A stretch of DNA of 64,000 nt from Cladopsammia gracilis. Taxonomy: Eukaryota; Cnidaria; Anthozoa; Scleractinia; Dendrophylliidae. The stretch spans positions 34,035-98,034 of the forward strand of contig JAJGOT010001031.1 in NCBI GenBank assembly GCA_022457155.1. Reading direction: 5' to 3'. The position numbers and the translations under genes were made by a program. Shown here in pieces: positions 63,447 to 64,000 of the stretch. The notes beneath the pieces were generated by a model. That model did not search any database, was not told where the DNA came from, and saw nothing but the letters and a program-made list of their open reading frames with translations. The number at the start of each line of letters is the position of its first letter. Within the stretch, counting starts at the first letter, position 1.

Positions 63447-63539
63447 CTGAAAATGAAAATATAACTGACGTTACATAAATATTTAAAGTGGACTGCATCA
63501 CGCTATGCGCAGGCTTACAGAAATCTTTCCACTAGCTGC

Positions 63540-63976
63540 TTGGCTAAAGTCATTAAAGATTCTAAAATAATAACTTGTACAAATAAGTAAAGCACAATAC
63601 TGCAGTAAATACTACAAATACGATGTAGATGGCCTCATTTAAAGGACGACTGAAATGGATAGAAGTTACGGGTGCTAAAGCAAATTTATCGTTGGGCTGT
63701 AGGATAAATAGACCTTTCCCGCATTCCACTCCAGTGAGCACACACAATGAAACGAGGTCGAGGCTTGGGTGGACAATTTCATACAAATCACTGTATTTTG
63801 TCCACCCCAACCTCGAGTTGGTGCCTTTGTTCACAGGAATGCGGGAAAGGTCTATTACTAACTTGTGTAACAGCATTAACCGTTCCCAATTTCGTTAGGA
63901 TTTAGTTGTGTGCTTTACTTATTTGTACAAATTGTTAATTTAGACTATTTACATGTAATGACTTTAGCCAAGCAAT
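63540..63976. repeat. 435-bp nested inverted repeat
   Basis: Outer arms GCTTGGCTAAAGTCATTA and complement (63955-63975); middle TTGTACAAATAAGTAAAGC and complement; inner TAGACCTTTCCCGCATTCC (63709) and complement (63837-63855). Reads as two concentric elements. Mirror open frames on both strands are by-products. Confidence 0.8.
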
Positions 63977-64000
63977 AGGCCTTTATCATGCCCCGCCATT

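Noticed and set aside
63562..63898. 104-aa and 89-aa frames on opposite strands
   Set aside because: They mirror each other through an inverted repeat and share no family motif.

Overview
This is a window of intron-rich, AT-rich animal nuclear DNA. Gene content (an expanded-type voltage-gated K+ channel, a CNG-type channel, a GT31 glycosyltransferase and a DUF885 protein) and the repeats (LINE and tyrosine-recombinase retroelement remains, very dense TIR miniature elements, tRNA-derived SINE heads) fit a cnidarian, most likely an anthozoan such as a coral. That placement is inference; no rRNA or mitochondrial marker is present. No bacterial-style operons, CRISPR arrays or viral genes were seen.

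Layout. 1-16 kb holds no convincing host gene: it is a repeat landscape of nested TIR elements, a 106-bp tandem array (11.6-12.5 kb) and a 78-bp array (14.64-15.15 kb). 16.1-32.8 kb on + is a seven-exon gene for a cyclic-nucleotide-gated channel-like protein (about 963 aa). Its 8.5-kb first coding intron contains a decayed LINE and a tyrosine-recombinase element with split direct repeats. 35.0-36.2 kb on + is a single-exon beta-1,3-galactosyltransferase-like (GT31) gene. 36.9-39.2 kb is a back-to-back train of miniature elements. 41.5-43.0 kb, 49.0-49.4 kb and 50.2-50.5 kb are TIR elements that each enclose a tRNA-like module followed by a T tract. 44.8-46.1 kb on - is a single-exon Kv channel with a degraded voltage sensor. 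47.0-48.1 kb on - is the 3' end of a LINE. 52.4-63.5 kb on - holds seven C-terminal exons of a DUF885 protein carrying HExxxGH and EGWALYAE motifs; its N-terminus lies beyond the window edge. One of its exons carries a +1 homopolymer frameshift.

The host genes do not form a pathway. The two channels are membrane excitability or signalling proteins, the GT31 enzyme belongs to the Golgi, and the DUF885 protein is a putative metallohydrolase. Splice sites were placed by eye (GT/AG, codon phase and protein-family continuity), so exon edges are predictions, but all junctions keep frame. Best candidates for something new are the tRNA-module TIR elements, the SINE whose anticodon arm has grown into a 21-bp minisatellite, the split-direct-repeat recombinase element, and the small cysteine-containing ORF shared by two dispersed repeats.
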